Below, one piece after another: positions 35,036-48,105 of a DNA stretch of 64,000 nucleotides. The notes beneath the pieces were generated by a model. It ran no database searches, was not told where the DNA came from, and was given only the letters and a program-made list of their open reading frames with translations. Source of the DNA: Botryotinia globosa (Eukaryota; Ascomycota; Leotiomycetes; Helotiales; Sclerotiniaceae); NCBI GenBank assembly GCA_014898425.1, contig RCSZ01000013.1, forward strand, positions 930,001-994,000, written 5' to 3'. The translations under genes were made by a program, and so were the position numbers. Position 1 is the stretch's first letter; the number at the start of each line of letters is the position of its first letter.

Positions 35036-38000
35036 AAATAGTAATGTCAAGATAATTGTTGCGTATGATCACCTGGTGGATACACTCCACCCCGCAGTCT
35101 GTGGGGTCGTTAGCGCTGTATGATTGGTGTGTGGATGATCACAAGGGGTCGAAGCTGAAGGGCCATTATGTCATTGTGCTTATGTAATGTAACCTCCCTA
35201 CACAATCGCTTCCCCGGTGAGCTGCTAGTTATTGATCATTTGATGGACTCGGGTATGGAACTATTCAGAAGATGTTCAGAAGACTTCAATATTGTCAATA
35301 TTGTTGAGTTGGTACAATGGAATTATAAGGATTAAGAATCGGGTCATTGAAATTCCTAGGTTCACAGCATCGTCTTCAAAAGTTTCTCCATCTACTCAAC
35401 CGAGCTTCCTGCTTGCATTTTGAGTATCAAACGGCACTTAAAGCAGTATCCTAAAGGACTCCCGCACATTCAACGTCTCACAACCCGATTATCTTGATCA
35501 TTCTAACCCGCCAGTAGCCCGTTACCCCAAACTCAATCTGAGATCACACACATAGCCATGATCGCACAAAAATGACGCTGACCGGTTACGTATCTCTGTC
35601 TGCTTGTTCTATGTCTCCGTCGTATCCATCACAATTTATGTGTCTGATAGTGCATTTGTTGCTATGTTCTACCTAGTATCAATCAATCCACCTATTTCTT
35701 CATCAATGACAACAGATGGAAAACTTCACCCTTGCTGTCGCCTCTTCTGCCTAAAAACGTGCTCAAATCAGTATCTTCGTCCTGCCAATATAGAAATCAC
35801 ACTTGTTTCCCCTTATCCCTTTCACAAATCAATATTTGGAGATTTTAGACACAACCTTCTTTATTTCTTTAGTCTGGGCGTTAGAGTTTGGCTAGTGAGG
35901 GGAGTGACCCGGATTTGGGGAGTTATGTTGATACCTATCTAGGCTATCCGATCTCCTGACTTGGTTGAGTCGGAAAAGGAGGTAGAGACGAAGAATTCGA
36001 GCTAAAGATGGGAAAGAGTTTGGAGAGGACTGAGAAGGACATGTTGCACTATGGATTGGCTTCAATCAAGGATTGAAGCGATGTTTGTCATTAGGTGAAA
36101 GGGTTGAAGTAGGTGGGTCTGTATTTCTGGGATTCGCATAAGTGATTCTACTAGACTTGGCATTTATTTTGCGGGATAGTAAATAATAAAAGTAGTCCAT
36201 CTAGCATTTAGTGCCAAGAACGCATGTTGATATTAGGAAATTTCAAAAATATATCCTAGTGACAAATTTTTAATTAGATCAGGGCCTGAACTTTTAGTTG
36301 GCCAACTAGTATTCTTGTCTAGTCTGTTCATTAAAGTCGAAATGTATGCAAGACAGCAGAAGGTCCGCAAATGATGGGAAGAATGGGATCATATCTCGAT
36401 GGTATTCTCTTTCCCCTAAGACCTTCCCTCGTGTTCTTGTCCCCTGCTCTCATTCTCAATACCCGAAATTGAGTACATCAAATGACAAGCTTCAACGAGG
36501 TCCTCTGACCATAGCATCTAGTAGGGGAGTGTAGGAGAAAGAAAAGGTAGATTTAGTTAGCGAAGAAACGTGGAAGGAAAGTCTATAAGGTCTGAACTTC
36601 ATTCTGTATCCTACCATTGTAAGATAGTTCATTTGGAATTCAATTACTTAAGATGATAGCTATTGAGAAGAAGAAAGATTGTCTTTGTCTTGTACTCATG
36701 ATCCATGGATGTACTTGGATTCTCCTCTTTAGTATAAAATTAGTTTTGAACTCGTTTGTTATACCGTTAGTTCTCTACGAGACATTTCTGTCCTGTTCTC
36801 TTTCGTAGATACTAAGTATCTACCGTCTTGTCCCATAGAGAGAAGTATTCTCTGGGAAGAAAGAGAGTGCAGCTTTCAGTTGGCAACAAAACATACATCC
36901 AAAAAGACTTTTATATTATAAAATCTAGGTTCAATTCCGTACTCCACTTTCAAAATCAAGCTTCAGATAGTCAGAAACTTCAGGCAATAGCTATCCAATA
37001 GCAGATTTAGAGAAAGATGGTTACTCCTACGACCTCCCAATATCACATGGGACTACTTCGATTAATTGCCAACCTCAACGGGATGAAACCTCTCTGCTCC
37101 TATTTCATAGATGAGATACTGTATTCCTACTTCCCATATTAAGCGCTACTAAGTCTCCCGTCGTAGTCCCATAGAGAAGAGGGGGGAAGATGATTGCAAT
37201 ACTGTATCTTAAGTAATTTGAAAAAGTGTATCGGATGTTTTCTCTATCAAACCAATATTCCAAAACGAAGTCTCACATCACAGAACAGCCAAACAAAACC
37301 CTTGAAATAGAAAAAATAACTATCTCCCCAAACACCTCCAATGCAGGGGCATGAAACCACAAAAATGCGACCTACCTGGTTTTGAATATCTTAGAAGAAG
37401 TTCCAGACTGTATCTCCGGTTAACCTTTGTGCTTGTGGTTTTTTCAAGTGGGTTTTCCTGAGTTGTACCTATTTTGATTGAAAACTGTGAAAGTCTTCTT
37501 AGATAGTACTAGAATATTATCCGCTGTATTATTAGATTAGGAAACAAAGCCATAGATTTCTAGTAGTTGTTTAATCTCAGTAGGTGCCTCTTGTGAGGTG
37601 CTTCTTATGAGAAAGTAAAGAAATAAAAAAGTCTTCTGTGGTGGAGAGGTAACAAAACACCTGATCATCAACCAGATCTAATTTGGGAAGTGTTGTTACA
37701 AAGTAAGCTGGTAATTAATAGCAAAGATTTCTTCACAATACCATTATATCAACCTTTGCTTCAAAACCAAGGTCTAGCCCACGCTTTCCTGACAAAAGCT
37801 CACATCTCTTTGGACTAAATGAGAGTGATATCATGAAGGGGCAGGTTACACAGCCATAAGACTCAACTACAATAAGTTGCAGGACAGTCTACTCTTGTGA
37901 ACGACTGGCCACTTCCATTTCTCTTGCACCAAAAGCTTTTCATCTGAGCAATTCACATATTGCTGCCTCGAGGCACCCATCATGTCGCCGACTAAGCAGA

Positions 38001-38230
38001 ACCTCAAATCTGACTGGATATAGTAATTAGGGCAACTTTTACCCTTGGACCTGATTCCAATTCACCCACAATCTCTTCAATTCTTTTTAAAGCACCAGCC
38101 TTTTCAAACAATCCAGAGCTTCCACTCCATCAACATCAACACCACCACCACCACCACCACCAACAACAACGACAACAACTTCAATCCTATACAAACCTTT
38201 ACAATTGCTTCGTTGCCTTCGCATTCCACA
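35036..38230. other. Intergenic stretch with no supported gene
   Basis: Frames are under 115 codons with no motif or splice partner. Two places share a phrase, GTCCCATAGAGA with GAAG downstream (about 36,830 and 37,170), hinting at an old duplication. The right end (38,050-38,230) is pyrimidine-rich with a (CAC)n run and leads directly into the next entry, like a 5' untranslated region. Confidence 0.45.
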
Positions 38231-38511
38231 ATGCCTCAAATTATTACCGACATGCTGAATATTGGCGTGGTTTTAGTCCTATGTGTAAGTTTTCCAACAC
38301 TTTTTCTTTTCCTCCAGAAATCGGCAAGACGCAGTCTTCTTAATTATATGGAGGCCGCCACTGTTCATTCAGTATTTGGCGATTTTCAATAAAGGATATG
38401 TATTAACGCATGGGATAGATCGCCGTAGGTTTGGTCATATGCCCTCAACTGGTAGTCCTATTCTTTACGGAAGTAGTGAGAGGAACAATGAGAGTTCGTT
38501 TGCAATTTTAG
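38231..38511 (+). CDS. Possible small two-helix membrane protein (2 exons, about 77 aa)
   Basis: Weakly supported. The ATG follows a pyrimidine- and CAC-rich leader that looks like a fungal 5' untranslated region. Frame: MPQIITDMLNIGVVLVLC with further hydrophobic residues, then KSARRSLLNYMEAATVHS. A 47-bp intron (38372-38418, branch TTAAC, acceptor ATAG) gives in phase 0 IAVGLVICPQLVVLFFTEVV, a second hydrophobic helix, ending at TAG 38,509-38,511. Further intron-like segments downstream (38,717-38,782; 38,979-39,028) suggest a longer or alternatively spliced transcript. No family recognised. Exon boundaries may be wrong. Confidence 0.35.
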
Positions 38512-41500
38512 GGGAGAAGCAATTTTTGAGAACTTGTAAGTCTTATCCATGAATCTCCCTTGTACTCTCCGAGAAGTTTGCGAGACCCAAAAACACTTAT
38601 TGCTCTCCAATAATTCAAAGTCTTTCTTGTGCCTAACGATGAGATTTTAGATCGCCGTTCGCACCACCAGGAAGCGCGTCGAAAGCAAAAACAAGAGACT
38701 GCATCTACTGCACCTTGCAGTTCGATGGGTAAGTAAGTCATCTTTCTACAAACGAAACCCAAGACGCAGCAACATACTAACACATTTCGTAGCGCAGAGA
38801 GATAAATAACCAACGCACCCACAACAAAACCTCTTTACATCGGCTGTAGCAGAGGACCCAACCTCTTTCATTCGACAGGCAAATACCATCGAGGCCCATC
38901 GACGTTGAAAGATGCGCTGTCGTGTGATCAATCGGATGGTCACGAACAATAGTGGCTCCTCCCTGGAATGTTTTTCGTGGTATGAAATTATTCTTAGCCA
39001 TTCCCAATTGCAAGCTAACATCACTGCAGTTATACCGAAAAAGCGAGAAGAGATTTTTTGAGCTTGAAGACATATTCCACGTTATCATTCATCCAAAACC
39101 TATCACCCCTCTCCAGGAGTCCCTTCGGGACTCTCTTTTAAATTCTCCTTTCAATTTCAATTTCAATTCCAAATACAAATTCAAAGATCGATAATCAATT
39201 GCAAGATGATTTGAAAGAAACAATTTATCCACAACTACGCCACCCCATCCAACAGGCGGCTGGCAGACCGAAAACTACTAAATCAAGCGCAAGATTCAAT
39301 CCCTTCAGTGGTTCATATCGTTCCATCAAGTTTAGATCACCGATTCATTTTCTTCTTGAGCATTATGCAGTTTGCCGACGCCCATTGGGCAACGCAGCAT
39401 TAAAGCTTGCATTCCAAGAACTCCTGACTTGGTTACGAGATGGTCTTTTTAGAACGTAGATGTCGAGGGCCACAATAAGCTGCGGCATGGATTGCCAATC
39501 AGTCCATCGTATAGTCCTAACCCGCTATCTTACTCACCAACCCCTCCAAATTATAGTCCATCTAGTCCAAACTATGCTGGATGGACTATAAATTGGCGTT
39601 CTCAAGTAAGACACTGTGGCTACGGAAATCTCGCACGAGGTCCAATCGGAGCCAGCACTTCGAAGGGAAGATCGAGCACTTCACTCTTCCACTGCACCCA
39701 CCGGTGCAACACCATCAAGACTCAAGACTCTGGAAAGTAATGTCTATCTGCCCATCCTCTCCGACACACCCCAAACAATCTGCAACACCAAGGTATGGTG
39801 CCTTTATGGGTGGGAAGTTCCAAGCACTCGCACAAACGCAGGAAGAATGAGCGAATCCCCTCAAGCAGGCTCAAGCAAAAGGGGCTTCAATACGTTCTCA
39901 TTCTGCGGGTGCTTGGAACTTCCTGAACCGGTACGTAATGCCGACAAGAATGCAGTTCTCAAGATGAGTCTGGTAACACCTACCAAGAGCTCGTTCGACG
40001 GTCACAATATGGTTTTCAATGCGAGTCCTACCACATCTACAAGCTACTTAGCTGGTGACCATCATGGCCCAGGAACTCCTATTCACTTCTCTCTCTATGT
40101 TTTGGAATGGCAAATATTGTCAACGCAATGATGAGAGTACTTGGAATGCACCAATTGAATCTTTGCGTAGTAATTTGGTCGCTTCAAATTTATCAAGAAC
40201 ATACATTTATGCACTCATAAGAATAACACGATATGGATTCTCTTCCTGATGAACTTTCGCTGTTCTTCCCCTTGACTTTGCAATTGTCTTTCCGAACCAC
40301 CACTTGATGATTTCGAACTTAGAAGTAATTTGTGTGAAATTTTTGGACAGAGACGGGGTCAATTCAAATGATAGGGAAGAACCAGATGACGTCTATCAAG
40401 ATTATCAACCCTTTCAACAGACAAACTGCGGGAGACCAAACCATGTACACGGCTGCACGGAATAATCAAACTGCATTCTTGCAGATAGATCAATTTGGTC
40501 GATCTTTCCAGCAACTGGGCCATTCGTCTTACCATTTGTTGGTATCCTGATACCAATCTCAACAGGATAAGCCCAAGCTGCAGGATTTCACTCCTGTCCA
40601 GCAATTGCTATTTCTCTGGCTTTCAGCTGGTATTCTAGTAACGCTTCTCGGCAATGCAAACAAATACCTCCCGAAGAGGAGCGAAACCTGCCAGGATATC
40701 CTCAGTCTGGTCCGCACTCGTACACAGGTGAAGAGGGTCCCCGATATCGCTATTGTAGCAAGGGAAGATGCTGAAAAGACATATCCGAATTCACTCAAAG
40801 CAACGGCGGGTTGTAATTTTAGTACTCTTATTACAGAACTTAAATAAAACATCTGAGCAAATTTAAAGTCGATGTGGCAGTCTCTTCCAGTTCCCATGCA
40901 AGTTCCGTCGCGAATCCTCATATGTTTGAAGCAGAGAGAGTCTTTTGTGTCGAAAACCCCAAGCTTATGAAACCAGGGCAACAAGGGAAGAACGCAACCA
41001 GACACCGTGATCAACATTTGCTCTTTGATACAAAATTACAGACGTGAGTTTCGCTTATGTTTATCGGTGCTTTGCATAGCTGCTCTCTCTTGCAGCGATA
41101 ACCTTCTTGCTGATAATTTCGACACCTACTACCATGAACTGAAATCGTCAGCAGCGAGAATTCAACAAACCCCACTTTCGTTTGAGAAATCGTAGATGCT
41201 TTCGATACGGAGTTGCGATGCACTTGCTTTACTCCAACTGCACTAGCAGCTCCTTGATTGCAATATTTTAATTCATCGTTAGCAGACCCCTGGTTTGCAC
41301 TACCACTCGTTTTGCAAATCGTCATGTTATCTTTCATCCGTTGGTCTTCCTTCTCTTATCCTTTTAGTATTCGCAACGAAAAGAGAAAGAGGGGCGATAT
41401 AGAACCAAGGGACCCTATGTCACGTCTTGAGTGGAGGGAACGCAGATGAAAATACAGGTCATCGAGCTTTTGGGCCTTCTTGTGATTCATCTTTCTTACC

Positions 41501-41770
41501 GGGGATGATGACAGATTGTTTTCATACTTTAGAATTCCAAGCCGAATTGCGATGTAAGTGGAAATTGGAGGCAAAAAATTTGCTGTGAAACCAGCTGACC
41601 ATAGTAGATCATTTTTTTCTTTTAAGGAAGACAAATTGCGATTTATTGGGAATCATTATACATGGAAGCAAAAGCTGCCACCCTTGGTCTCGAGAACTCC
41701 TTTCATGTACATCACTAACGCCTCTCAAACCCCCATCTTTACGTGACTTTATCCATAAGCACTTAAAGGA
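38512..41770. other. Unresolved region with coding-like fragments
   Basis: Several intron-like segments with canonical ends (for example 38,979-39,028, GTATGA to CTGCAG, branch GCTAAC) and short coding-like stretches in changing frames on the plus strand. I cannot join them into one gene. A Tyr/Ser/Pro-rich stretch near 39.49-39.58 kb and Pro/Gly/Tyr-rich ones near 40.38-40.77 kb are described in the findings. On the minus strand nothing convincing precedes the SEC22 stop codon. Confidence 0.4.
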
Positions 41771-42951
41771 TCAGAAGAATCTCCACCAGATGAAGATTAT
41801 CATGAAGAGTCCCAGCCCACCAATCGGTCCATATTGTTTCAACATCAGTTCCCAGTTGATTCTTACGGCAGCTTTGCGGTATTTCTTGCTGTCTTCTCTC
41901 AATCTGCTACTGACCTCCCCCATACGCTCCAGATTATCTCCTCTGTAAAGCAAGTCTTCAATGTTCTTGGTCATAACTTTGGTGACATCTCGAAGTTCAT
42001 CGTTAAGCTTGTCAAGATTCTGTGTTGCTCGTGTATCAGAATATGTGGATTTTGTCCGCGAAATGAACGTGTCGAAATCCATGAAGGCATATGGGCGTAA
42101 AGTTGGAGAGTGTACTTGAGTGGCGGGGTAGGTGGTGTTGAATTCGGTGCAAAGATCAGAGAGGTATGTGAATGCAAGCTTTCGTGGGTATGAGCGTTCG
42201 CAAATGCAGAGGAAAACGATGTCGTTGGCGATCAAATAGCTGAGATATTGTTAGCAAGGTATGTATAATATGTCCACGGTGAATTCCAGCTGCTGATATA
42301 TCACAGGCAATAGAAACGCAGATAGCAACGCTGTCTCTCAAGAATATAGCATCGAAAACTACCATTTCAAATTCAGACTGCCAATAAGCTCCCTCGTTGC
42401 CCAGTGCCAAGATCAGGAGATGGTTTCAAGAGTTTCGTGGTGGGAACAATTGTTCATATGCCACATGCGCATTTTATTTAGAAGGAAATTGAGATGTGCG
42501 CTTGCTAATTCTCGCTTTGCCATTCCATTTTGTGAGATCGTATGTGCTTCCCGAAAGAAGTCTCATGGCTCTAGGCCTTGCTACATCTCACAGCAAGGGC
42601 TACATAACCAACCAGAGACAAGATTCATCCAAATCAACCAGAGGATATTATATAATTGTACGTACTGCATAGTATATGGACCACTATCGAGAGTTGCTTG
42701 ATCGGCGGAATTTCGATTCATTTTTCGGAGAACCATCTTGACTTGTGACTTGATCTCTGCCAGGGAAGCCTCAGTCTGGAAAGTACCCAAGTCAGCTTCG
42801 TCACCCCCAACTTAGGAACAGCATGCGCACCTGCTCGTCGTCAACTGAGGCGCATAACATAAGGCCTGCAATGTAAGATTAGCCAGATTTTGAAAGTATA
42901 ATCGAGAGTCGCCATACCATCCAGCCTCGCAATTTGCGTGGATTTGATCAT
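41771..42951 (-). CDS. SEC22: R-SNARE Sec22 (4 exons, 215 aa)
   Basis: Longin-type R-SNARE acting in ER-Golgi transport in both directions. Exons: 42951-42918, 42865-42831, 42775-42666 and 42239-41771; introns of 52, 55 and 426 bp. The longin domain runs MIKSTQIARLDG, LMLCASVDDEQ, ...KMVLRKMNRNSADQATLDSG and, across the last join, GPYTMHYLIANDIVFLCICE. The SNARE helix contains the zero-layer Arg in DLLYRGDNLERM, and a C-terminal anchor GLGLFMIIFIWWRF ends the protein with almost no tail, as in Sec22 (yeast 214 aa). The long third intron is supported because the join restores the conserved longin strand. It diverges from the next gene; the 621-bp spacer is pyrimidine-rich toward its right end. 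Confidence 0.94.
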
Positions 42952-43572
42952 CTTGCCTGGTTGTAGCTGGAGCTCCTTGAGGTACGTTTATCGAACTTAT
43001 TAGGTGTTATTTTATGATTAAGATCTTGATTTGATAGCAGAACTATCAAAGAAAGGAAACCTCTGAAAAGTACAGATCAAGAAACTTATTATTCAAAGAG
43101 GTGAAAGTGTTCAAAAGGAACTGGTTACTTCAATGGATTCAAAAGCTGTTCCAATTTCCATCATCCATGTCCAGAACCCTGAGTCGGATTAACTCTCTCC
43201 GAACACCGACATGACACCTTCCCCCTTATAGCCACGAGGCTACTAATGACGCACTGAATGAGGAGGAGGCTACAACAGATATTTATTATATTCTCATAAG
43301 AATATTTTGGTGAGTTCTTGTTTGTTCTCTTCAACCTTCAACTTTCAACTTCACAACAATCTTCTTCAGATCGGAAACCTTTTAAGGTCATTCAAAAAAG
43401 TCAATCGTTTCAGAAAGGGAAAACCCTCTGTTCTCTAACTTTATTCTCTCTTTTCTAATAAGAGAGGATCAAACTGCATTATCTGCTCGACCAATTCTGC
43501 CTCATTACGCTTCCTTCCAGTTTTCTCAACCTTTACTTCTACCTTCAAATCATTTTTGTTACCAATATTCTG

Positions 43573-44634
43573 ATGGCTCTACCTAGTGCGCCTCCTGTTC
43601 CGGAGACGGCAGCTCCACCGAGCTCGCCTGTTCTGGGCCCCGCGGATTCTGGAATTAATCCCCAGACCGCGGTGGCAGCGACATCAATTCCGGTGTCAGA
43701 AGCTTCGTCCTTGGCTTATAACGAGGCGATTGGGTTGCTCGACCCAATCGCCCCGTATCAAACAGCTGCAAGATCGGTAAGTACACCCATATAATCACGT
43801 GTTCAAGATCCAGATTTCGAACTAATATTTAATTTTAGGAGAGGAACCTGGCTCCTACCAGGGAGATGAGCGAATTGCCTGCCGAAAGACCGCTCAGTGA
43901 TCATTTCATGATCTCATCCTGCTCGGATAGAGCCTACGTCCCAACGCCATTCAACACCCCTCGCACCGCATCCGGAAGAGAATCTCACCCTCATCTTGCA
44001 CAAGATTCCTCCCCTAGAGGAGAAGAAAAACCAACTATCAGAAGAGGAGCACCTCGTATCTTTGGTGGTGATCTAGGCGAAAAGGAGGGGGTCCACCTTC
44101 GCGGAGGCGGCCCAAAGAAGAGGCGTGGTGGTGCTGCTGGTAATGCTCGTAAGAAGCCAAAGCCTGATAAGTACGCGGATGTTGACCACTTGTTGTCGGA
44201 CTTCAAATCACCCATCTTTCAAGAAGATGCGAATATCAAGGTAACGAATGATTTCAGATTATTTTTACCATATCTTACTGATCTTTTACCAGGCGGTTCT
44301 TACTCATCCATTGACAAAATATACGATGGCCGAGCAAGGTGAACCATACCCTTTCGATGAGATGACTGGAGATGAGATTGCAACCACTGCCGCAGATTTC
44401 AAGTCAGATGGTAGTTACGGAAGATTTGATCCGGACTGGATAGAACAAGCTATTAAAGCATCTCAAACCCGCGCATCTGGTGGATATGATGCCTATCTAG
44501 ACAGTCAATTCGCAGAAAATTGGGCTGAAGACGAAGAGCAAATCTCAGATGAAGAGACTAAAGACCTCAATGATAATGGCGAGGATAGCGGTAGCGGCGA
44601 GACAAAGCCTGAGAAAGAAGATGAAAAGAATTAG
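43573..44634 (+). CDS. Disordered acidic/basic protein of unknown function (3 exons, 315 aa)
   Basis: Not recognised. Exons 43573-43776, 43839-44240 and 44293-44634, all joined in phase 0 by introns of 62 and 52 bp (GTAAGT, GTAACG). The N-terminus is Ala/Pro/Ser-rich (MALPSAPPVPETAAPPSSPV). A basic Arg/Gly/Lys patch lies in the middle (GGGPKKRRGGAAGNARKKPK), likely a nuclear localisation or nucleic-acid-binding segment. The C-terminus is strongly acidic (DNGEDSGSGETKPEKEDEK). Between them DKYADVDHLLSDFKSPIF and YPFDEMTGDEIATTAADFKS look like short helical motifs. The transcript has a long pyrimidine-rich leader. A fungus-specific nuclear or chromatin protein is a guess. Confidence 0.72.
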
Positions 44635-45605
44635 CCGATGATTACCACCTGCTCTCGAAATGTGGTATTCTTTCGATCCTACCACCTATTATAAAGGCTC
44701 GAAGGAATACAACAATACCGACTACCAAATATTGTCAAACGTATCACTGTCTCCGTCATACCACTTCCTTAGATCTAATTCTAAACCTTTTCAAAGCAAC
44801 AAGCGCCTCCATATCACAACCTTTTTACAGCAATCATCAGAAACCTTTACTTCTCTACTACATTCGATTTTTCCACAGTCAAGCTTTACGAAAATTTGAG
44901 GCCTCCTCATTCCAGTTCAACCTTTCTTATTCTCAGATCAACAAATTTCATTGCGCACCCGGCGTTCGGTATGTCAGATTAGATACCCACTCGCATTTCT
45001 TGATTTTGTCGGACAGCTACTCAAAAAGATACCTCCGGAGTTTGATTTAGGGTTTGTTTTGGGGCTCATTCGGCTATGTTTATCAAAAGCTTTAATTCTA
45101 ATTTTATGCATGTGGTGTTTGGGATTTACAGGAGATTTGTTTGGCAGTTGTCATGATGAACTTCAATTATGGATCAATGCGATGCCAACCCCGAACACCC
45201 GATAGGAAGTCAAATAATCATGACCAAGGGGAGGAATACATGAGGGTTCACGCGAGGCTCGTCTACAGTTGAGAATCTTAATTAGTTGATTCGACTTTTC
45301 CTTGAATACGTGTGGAATCTGGGGAAAAGCAAGAATAAAAATTTCGTAAAATTAGGCTTCTTTCAGTTCCATTGTGAAATTACAAAGTGATGCATTTTCG
45401 TTTTGATTTACCTTCTCTCTAGTATGGTGAGCGTTCACTAATCTTATATGCGCGCTCGATTGTTCCTGCTCGGTTCCTAACTGATTGATTCTTCGAAACA
45501 ATTCTCCTTTCGTCATGTCCAAGGCCAGGGTGACTTTCCTATCAAATAGTCCCATACCCAATAACCAACCAAGTTCCCAACCTACTAAGTCCTTCCAATA
45601 AAGCA
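44635..45605. other. Convergent intergenic region
   Basis: Contains the 3' ends of the preceding plus-strand gene and of the DUF4267 gene. A minus-strand frame of 84 codons (45,352-45,606) directly follows the DUF4267 stop but has no motif and is probably 3' untranslated sequence. Confidence 0.5.
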
Positions 45606-45992
45606 CTATCTACCGCTTGTCATACCAAAGAACCCCCAAAGAGAAATAACCCCAGCACTAAACATTCTAAAAGCAACACTCCCCGGAGCCCCATGTTTCC
45701 AACAGACATACCCATCCACAAAGGCCAAGTACCCCAAAGACGCAATCACAACATCCATCGCTTCAAAATGATCACCCAAATATAAACCCCACAGTGCTAA
45801 ACCAACGGCAGTAACGCGGGCAGAGCCAGATACCATCACAGGATGTGCGGATTTAGAAACAGCTATTTTCTCATTGAAGCCAAATGTTCGGATGGCGTTT
45901 TCGGCGTTCCAGAGAGGCATGGTGCCGCCTATGGTTATTGTTGTGGCGAGGAAGAGAGGTGGAATGTGGCGGAGGATGAAGTGCTCAAACAT
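45606..45992 (-). CDS. DUF4267 small membrane protein (single exon, 128 aa)
   Basis: Short fungal integral-membrane protein with the DUF4267 pattern; function unknown. Four hydrophobic segments: HIPPLFLATTITIGGTMPLW, TAVGLALWGLYLG, VVIASLGYLAFVDGYVCW and FRMFSAGVISLWGFFG. Family-like features are the N-terminal Gly-rich segment, the SGSAR motif after helix 1 and the central GYLAFVDGYVCW. No intron is needed. Start at the first ATG (45992), giving MFEHFILRHIPP. It looks intact. The 5' flank up to 46,528 holds no other gene and ends at the transposon nest. Confidence 0.78.
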   Translation of the reverse strand: MFEHFILRHIPPLFLATTITIGGTMPLWNAENAIRTFGFNEKIAVSKSAHPVMVSGSARVTAVGLALWGLYLGDHFEAMDVVIASLGYLAFVDGYVCWKHGAPGSVAFRMFSAGVISLWGFFGMTSGR

Positions 45993-46566
45993 CTTGATTT
46001 GGACGTTTGGTGAGTTTGTCGACTTTGCGTGATGAGATGCTGGGATAGCTGACTAGGAGAGAGCATTTTCTTGAATTTTTGTCGATCTCTAACGAAGAAA
46101 ATGTGATTTCGATGATCTTGTGCATCCGGAGTTGGCTCAGGACTTCATACTAAAAAGAAATTCACGTAAAAAGATGTAAGATTACTGTAATTCCAGATGC
46201 AAGAGAGTGGCGTAAGCGCTTTTGTAAATCATCACTTGATAGATATGCGCAGCTCACATTTCGCGGGGAGCCGCTACCAGCCGAGCCCTCATTCATTCGA
46301 ACGTCTAATGGTGGAAATCTGGCTGAATCACCAGAATTATACACAAATGTTTGGAAATTTGACAGTGTATTTGATAAGATCGTGAACCTAAAGATATACT
46401 ATGATAGATTCATGGATCGGATAAATCTTTGCGACAGGCATGTCAATATTAAGATTATCACATCGTCTCTAGGCTCTAAGTGGGCCTTGACTCGCTTGGC
46501 TACATCGTATAATAAATCCTGCTGCATAAGTCGGATACCCTACTTTCAGGCCACCCCTCTTTTTGT

Positions 46567-46908
46567 CAGGGCTCAATAATAAGGAATATGTTAGGAAGGG
46601 TTCAATAGACTTAATAAAAGACTATATAAGAAAATATATTAGATTTTGTTTGAAATTAATTTTATATTCTAATCAATTTAGGGTATATCTAACTATTTAT
46701 AAATTATTTTTTAGAGTTTTGATATTATAATTATATAAATATTCCTTTTATAATATTATTAATTATAGATTTATTATAAATCAAGTTAATAATTCTAAAA
46801 TTAAGTTTAATTAATACTAATTTTCTAATAAGTGTTAAATGATTGACCTTTAATTATTCCAAGGCTGTCCGACTGATTACTCGTATTCTGTACTAATACT
46901 TTCAAACT
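46567..46908. mobile_element. Insertion within the foldback element
   Basis: Compared with the copy at 51.35 kb, the left arm is interrupted here by about 340 bp starting TGTCAGGGCTC. The same CTTTTT string occurs at both edges, which may be a target duplication. The end is AT-decayed and its class is unclear; a solo LTR is possible. Confidence 0.45.
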
Positions 46909-47452
46909 ATCTTTTTACACTAAAAATCACTTTTTTAATTTATTAATAGTTTTATTAATATTAAATGTAATTTAATGAAGACTTATAATGATATATTTCA
47001 AGTTGTTTTAAATCTATTTTGAAATTTTTCGATTTTTCGATTTTTAGGATTTTTACAAATCGATTTCTCAAGTTTTAAAATATCAATTTTTAATTTTTCT
47101 GAAAATCTTATAAAATTTATAATAATTTTTAAGAAAAAATTAATAATAAATAAATTATAAAATTTTATTATGTATTTATAAGATATTCATTTCGAAAGAT
47201 TTTGAAAAAATAAAAAATTCTTTATAAATAAATATTTAAAAGAATACCATTAAAATTATAGGGATTATTTATATTACTTTAAACTTATTATATATTATAT
47301 CTTTATGTTTTTTTAGAATTTCTATATAGATTTATATTTGAATTTTTCAAAAAAAAATTCTTTTAATAATTGTTATTAAAAAGTAATTAAAGATTATATA
47401 AAAGATTGAAATTTGTATATGATTTTTATATAAATTCAAAAATTAATATTTT

Positions 47453-48105
47453 TGTTGTTGGTCATTCGCTTAGCGTGGGATGAGCTAAGCCGAATTGGGA
47501 ATAGTATTAAAATAATACTATATTGGAAGCTTGAGCTAGTAGAATAAATAGAGTTATTATTATTGAATTGTATTATATATTCTTGTATATATATAAAAGT
47601 GGGTATTAGAAAAAAATCTGAATATAGGGACCTAAGTTATTTATTTATGCTTTTTCCTGCCCTCTGTATGTAGGTGGCGCAAGTCTATAATATATAAGTG
47701 GTATATTTGAAAATTCTAATTTTGTAATTGATTTTATTAATTTTCTTTATTGATTTGTAATCAATTTTTATAATAAAGAAAAAGGAAAAATAATATTGTA
47801 AAATATTGTATCTATCATTCTGTATTTGAACTAATTCCTATATTATATTTCAAATTTTTCAAAATAATGAATTATTATTTTGAATAAAGAACTAATAAAG
47901 GATTTCTTTTTTAATAAAGAATTCTTTACTTTATTTTATAATAATATTCTTTCTTGTATAAAGAGAATAAAGAATATAAGAAATTTTTCTTATATTATTA
48001 AATATTTATTATTTTATTATAATAATAGAATTTTATTATTATAATTAGTTCCCTTAATATTATAATAATATTAAGTGTTTTAATTAATATTTATTAAAAA
48101 CAACA
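47453..48105. mobile_element. Solo LTR (653 bp) with 5-bp target duplication
   Basis: Starts TGTTGTTGG and ends AAAACAACA, the TG...CA ends with short inverted repeats typical of LTRs. It is flanked on both sides by ATTTT (47,448-47,452 and 48,106-48,110), and it interrupts the foldback element exactly there. A TATATATAAAAG box near 47,590 fits an LTR promoter. No internal retroelement domain is attached. Confidence 0.8.

Noticed and set aside
36920..36950. B-box-like GGTTCAATTCC suggesting a tRNA gene
   Set aside because: No A box and no acceptor, D or anticodon stems at the required distances.
38285..38317. A 33-bp intron at the first GTAAGT of the small membrane-protein candidate
   Set aside because: Too short and followed by a frame with early stops; reading through keeps the hydrophobic frame open.
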